Positions 59,831 through 64,000 of a stretch of DNA of 64,000 nt are shown in pieces. How positions within the stretch are numbered: position 1 is the first letter of the stretch; each line of letters opens with the position of its first letter. The notes beneath the pieces are model-generated. The model did not search any database, was not told the DNA's origin, and saw only the letters and a program-made list of their open reading frames with translations. The DNA comes from Melampsora larici-populina 98AG31 (lineage: Eukaryota; Basidiomycota; Pucciniomycetes; Pucciniales; Melampsoraceae), in contig NW_006768769.1 in assembly GCF_000204055.1 (NCBI RefSeq), positions 1,874,574-1,938,573 of the forward strand, written 5' to 3'. The position numbers and the translations under genes are program-made.

Positions 59831-62800
59831 ATTCCCTCCCCGGTTCTCTAAATCTACCAGAATAATTCTTCTACAGATATCTTTGTGTTTGTACAGTGGT
59901 AAAGATTTCGTGAACATATCACTAGCATATCAGCGGTTGGAACATACTTAATTTTGAAATGCTCTCTATCTACATGCTCGCGAATCCAATGATATTTCAC
60001 GTCGACATGTCTGGTTCTGTTTTGAAATTGAGCATTTTTTGATAAACCAATAGTACCCTGATTGTCAGCTAGTAATAACGGAATGACTGGTAATGGTTGA
60101 TTAATATCCTTCATCAATTGAGTAAACCATCTTAAATCTTGACCACCTTCATACACCGACCGATACTCTGCTTCAGTTGAGGAACCTGCTACCCCTTCTT
60201 GTTTCTTAGCTCACCAATTAACACACCCAGATCCAACTTGCGTAATCATACCAGTAGTTGAGCGTCTTGTATAAGGACAACCAGCAAAATCAGAATCACT
60301 CCACGTTTGTAAATTTAAATTATCACCACCTAAAACTATACCAAAATGTTGAGTACCCTTCTGATAACGTAAGATCCTCTTAAATTCCATCCAATGAACC
60401 ATATCCGGCCTTTCAAAATGCTGAGATAATTGTGAAACTACAAAAGCCAAATCAGGACGAGTTGCAAGGGATAAGTACATGAGCATTCCCACAGCATGTC
60501 GATAATCTTCACCTGATTCAATAAATTCTTTGCGACTTCCTTCAGTACCGGGTACAAGGTGAGTATTATCAAGCATTGGACTACCAACGGCATTAGCTTC
60601 AGTCATATCATATTCTTCAAGTAAGTTGCCAATATATTGAGGTTGAGATAAAGATATAGTCTTGGCTTTGCGATCTCTTGTAACTTTCATACCAAGTATC
60701 AATTTAGCTTCACCTAAATCTTCCATGCTAAATTTCTCATTAATTAAATCTTTAAAACATTGTACATTGTTGCTAGCTATCGTCATATCATCAACATGTA
60801 AGTGAACATAGACAATCCAATTTGGGTCATTGGACACAAACACACAAGGATCAGAAGGAGTCTGTTTAAGATTGATGCTAATGAAGAATGCTTTAATAAC
60901 ATCATGCCAACAACAAGGCGATTGTTTTAAACCATAAATTGATTTATTTAATTGGAGGACTGACTTCTCAGAAGTTCCTGGGAATTGGTACCTTTAGGAA
61001 TACGTAAGTAAATTGTTTCTTTTGGAACACCATTGAGGAAAGCCAGTTTCACGTCCATGACATGAACGTCGAGATCTTGAACAGCTGCAATGTCCATAAG
61101 TGCACGTAAAGAGAGAAGTCGACCGGTTGGTGCAAAAGTATCACCGAAGTCCTCTGGTCTTTGTGAGAACCCTTGAGCACATAGACGCGCTTTATATTTA
61201 ATTAATTTGCCTTCTGCTCCAAATTTCTTTTCAAACACCCAGGTTGTACCAATAGCATGATCACCTTCAGGTAAGTTGACAATATCCCACACTTTAAGGT
61301 CTTCCATACCTTTCATTTCAGCTTGAATTGCATTCAACCAATCTGATGCATCCTCACGCAATAATGCCTCTTTTAAACTCGTTGGAAAAGGGATATTAGC
61401 CAAGCGAGCGGAACGCGCACGCAGAATTCGACGTGCAGTCATGACTCGATGTCGTTGAATTTTTCGAGCTGCTTGAATACGGTGCCGTTTTGAACCTTCG
61501 GGAAGAATGTTGGATTCGTTAATGCTGCTGGAAATGTCTTGAATAGCAGGAACGGATGCAAGTTGCCAATCCCAGGAATGCTTGGTAGGAACCGAGGGAA
61601 GCGGTGGTGATGGTAGAGGATGCCACATAACCAGATCACCATCGCCATTGTAACCTGCGATGGGCGCCTCCTTTGGAGTTCTTTGACAACAAATGAGTGC
61701 TCGACTATCATCAGGAGGATTTAATTCAGGAGAATTAAAGGGAGTAGTCGGAACATGAGGTGAAACAGGAGGAGTTTGATCAAGATCTGAATTTGAATGA
61801 GTATCGATTTGAAAAGATTCTTCTTCATCATTGATTACAAAAGAAGAATCATGAGATTTACCAGCACCAGGAAAAACATCGTCATTAAAGGTCACATCAT
61901 GACTATAAATTATAGAGCCATTTTCCCGTTGTACTCAAAAGTTATGCATGCCGATTTGAAAACCTAAGAGGATACCTTTCGCAGTTGTATCTCCGAATTT
62001 TCCATCACGTAGATGTTTGGGTATCAAAACGTAACATCGACAACCAAAAGGATGTAAACAAGAATAATCAAAAGGCCTTTGATGCCATAATTTGTATGGA
62101 GTTTTGTTGCCATGTTTCTCCATTGGAGTGACATTCTCTAGGAAAACTGCAGTTGTAACAGCTTCAGCCCAATATGAAGCTGGAAGATCGGCTTGTTTTA
62201 AAAGAGCTCTGGCCTTTTCAGACGTAGTTTGATTGCCTCGCTCTGCAACGGAGTTTTGTTGCGGAGTATAAGAAGCGGAAAGATGCATGGTCGTCCCATT
62301 CTCCTTAAGACACTTAAGAAAATCACGTGACATGTACTCGCCTCCTCTATCATTTACTAATGAAATAATTTTTCTCTCATGAAACGTTTCAACTTCACTT
62401 TTAAATTCAAGAAAACGTGCGAAAGTTTCAGATTTCAATTTGAGGGGATAAATATATTTGTAAGAAGTACATGCATCGGTAAGTTTAAAATAGTAAGAGG
62501 CACCACCTAGAGAAGTTACGGCGATTTTGCCACTAAGGTCGCCGTGTACAAACTGAAGAGGAGTAGTTGAAACAGGAAGAGACATTTTATAGGGCAATCG
62601 ATGGCCTTTTGACAAGATACAAGCTTCACAGGTCCATTCAGGAGGGGGAGAACAATGGAACAAGATTCTGAGACGATCAGGGTTTGTATGACCGGCAAGT
62701 CTATGAAGCGTGTCGTAAGATGTCAGCAATCGAGCAGATGAGGCTATGATGGTTGGTAAAGCAAGCTTACCGAGATTGAGATCGAGCTCGAGTACACCGT

Positions 62801-64000
62801 CACAAATAGATCCATATAAAATGGGAGAATCGTCTTTTTTAACAACAAAAGAGTCCTCTTTGCTATGTAAGGAGCAACCTTCAAGCATTAATTTACCGAG
62901 ACTAAGTAAGGTACCATTGACTTTAGGAACGTGATAAGCATGAAAAGAAGTGATTGAACCATTGCTTGATGCATGAACAAGTCCTTCACCAATAATTTGA
63001 ATGATACTTCCATCTGCGAGAGAAACAGTTGACCATTTAGGAACATAAGTAGAGAAATCTTCAATGTTTGAAGTCATGTGGTCGGAACAGCCGCTGTCAA
63101 GAAGTTTAGCGAAGTTATTCGGAACGGTATTGACAGCTAAAGCACGTGAACGATAAGCTGAAGTAGTAGCATGAACGTAAGCGGCAGAAGCGTTTTGAAC
63201 GGAGAAAACGTTGTCATCAACATATCGAGTAGAATTAACGACAGGAAGGTTTGCTTGAGAAGCTTGTTGACGAAGATGCGCTGGTCGTTTGTCGGGAAAA
63301 AGAGTCCAACAATTGTCTTGATGATGTTTGGTAAGAGGATTGTGAGTACCGTTTGAACAAATAGGTCGTCTGTTGTTATTGTTATTGCGATTAGAGGAAG
63401 CAACATTACGATTAACAGCATTTGAACGACGAGAAGACATAGCAGCAGCAACATCAGGTTGATTGTTTTCGCGATCGTCGGCGTGGTGATTATCAAGAGC
63501 AACAAGGACAGCAGAAGTGGTTAAAGGTCTTTTAGAGTATTGAAGTTCTTTGAACGTAGATAAAGATTCAGGAAGTTTATGAACTATGATTTCAGCTAAT
63601 AGCACATCACCAATGACATTCGTAACATCAGAATCAACAAGAGCTTTCATCCCTTGTCTTATATCTTTTATGAATTGAGATAAAGTAGAGAAAGAGATTC
63701 GAAGAAAAGTTGTAAAAACACGACTTTGACTAGCCGCATCAGTTGATTGATAATGCTCAAGAATAGCATCCCATAAAAGATTAGGATTCAAAGTGTTCTC
63801 TTCATTTAAAAACCTAGCATTACTAGCTTGATCTAGACGTTGAATAATGACCCCAAAAGCACGATTACGTTGATTGGGAATAGTTGGATGAGGAGTGGAA
63901 ACAAAAATTCCAAGAGAATGCTCCAACATCCAGCCATACATATTAACACGCCATTGCGAAAAATTATCATCGTTTAACTGCTCGATGGTGGAATGTTTAG
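59831..64000 (-). pseudogene. Ty1/Copia gag-pol polyprotein, broken by two TGA codons and two frameshifts
   Basis: Order as in Ty1/Copia: Gag (UBN2-like, RLDQASNARFLN ... CSNGTHNPLTKHHQDNCW zinc knuckle); protease (LLDSGCSDHM near 63098); integrase with an H/C-type finger (HRLAGHTNP ... CEACILSKGH) and the D,D,E triad in VHGDLSG, VNDRGGEY and NSVAERGN; reverse transcriptase (EALLREDASDWLNAIQ ... YVHLHVDDMTIAS); RNase H (SDSDFAGCPYTRRST ... STEAEYRSV). Frames continue upstream past 64000. Breaks: TGA at 61937-61935 in the same frame on both sides (MHNF / VQRENG); a one-base shift near 60958; TGA at 60213-60211 (CVNW / AKKQEG, usually WRAKKQ or WSAKKQ); and a one-base shift near 59945. Both TGAs fit CGA. 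The copy is not autonomous. Confidence 0.93.

Noticed and set aside
59314..64000. Reading the right-edge gag-pol as an endogenous virus
   Set aside because: The domain order protease-integrase-RT-RNase H, with no envelope gene in view, is that of Ty1/Copia LTR retrotransposons.

Overview
The window looks like a repeat-packed stretch of a basidiomycete genome, most likely a rust fungus (Pucciniales). The support is: AT-rich sequence; many short GT-AG introns of about 50-150 bases; KDZ-class and CACTA/MULE/Helitron/Copia transposons piled into each other; and a TET/JBP-like dioxygenase gene of the kind expanded in rusts and mushrooms. The organism call rests on recalled family distributions, not on a search. 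I saw no rRNA, tRNA or CRISPR array, and no conserved housekeeping gene.

Layout. 1-2100: C-terminal two thirds of a Helitron Pif1-type helicase, broken by one TGA. 2384-5116: minus-strand spliced genes of unknown function. 5682-16785: a complete KDZ transposon (383-base TIRs, 8-base TSD) with a dead KDZ transposase on the minus strand, an intact 679-aa five-exon partner gene on the plus strand, and a 1.85-kb foldback repeat between them. 17767-17791: a Helitron 3' terminus; the KDZ element may sit inside the Helitron whose helicase starts the window. 18070-18832: CACTA-type MITE. 19205-20439: TET/JBP pseudogene. 20963-22291: intact 442-aa ORF of unknown function. 23576-27354: integrase-core pseudogene split by a CACTA foldback element (24513-27006), which itself holds a MITE in its left arm and a non-autonomous Helitron in its right arm. 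27664-33401: a MULE with 9-base TSD encoding a 1382-codon WRKY/GCM-MULE transposase fused to a USP-like peptidase. 33411-34200: alpha-kinase-like remnant. 34884-36798: spliced gene of a probable multicopy family. 37317-38300: Tc1/IS630-type transposase with both visible catalytic acids mutated. 40206-41220: Copia RT/RNase H fragment. 41.2-58.6 kb: mostly decayed sequence with small MITEs and a few weak ORFs. 59314-64000: Copia retrotransposon (minus strand, 3' LTR inside, 5' part off the window).

The genes do not form a cellular pathway; nearly all are transposon-encoded or interrupted by transposons. Two themes link them. First, insertion order can be read from target-site duplications and empty sites. 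Second, broken reading frames are dominated by TGA codons where CGA (Arg) is the likely ancestor, and catalytic-residue losses are G-to-A. Both fit cytosine-to-thymine decay of silenced repeats.
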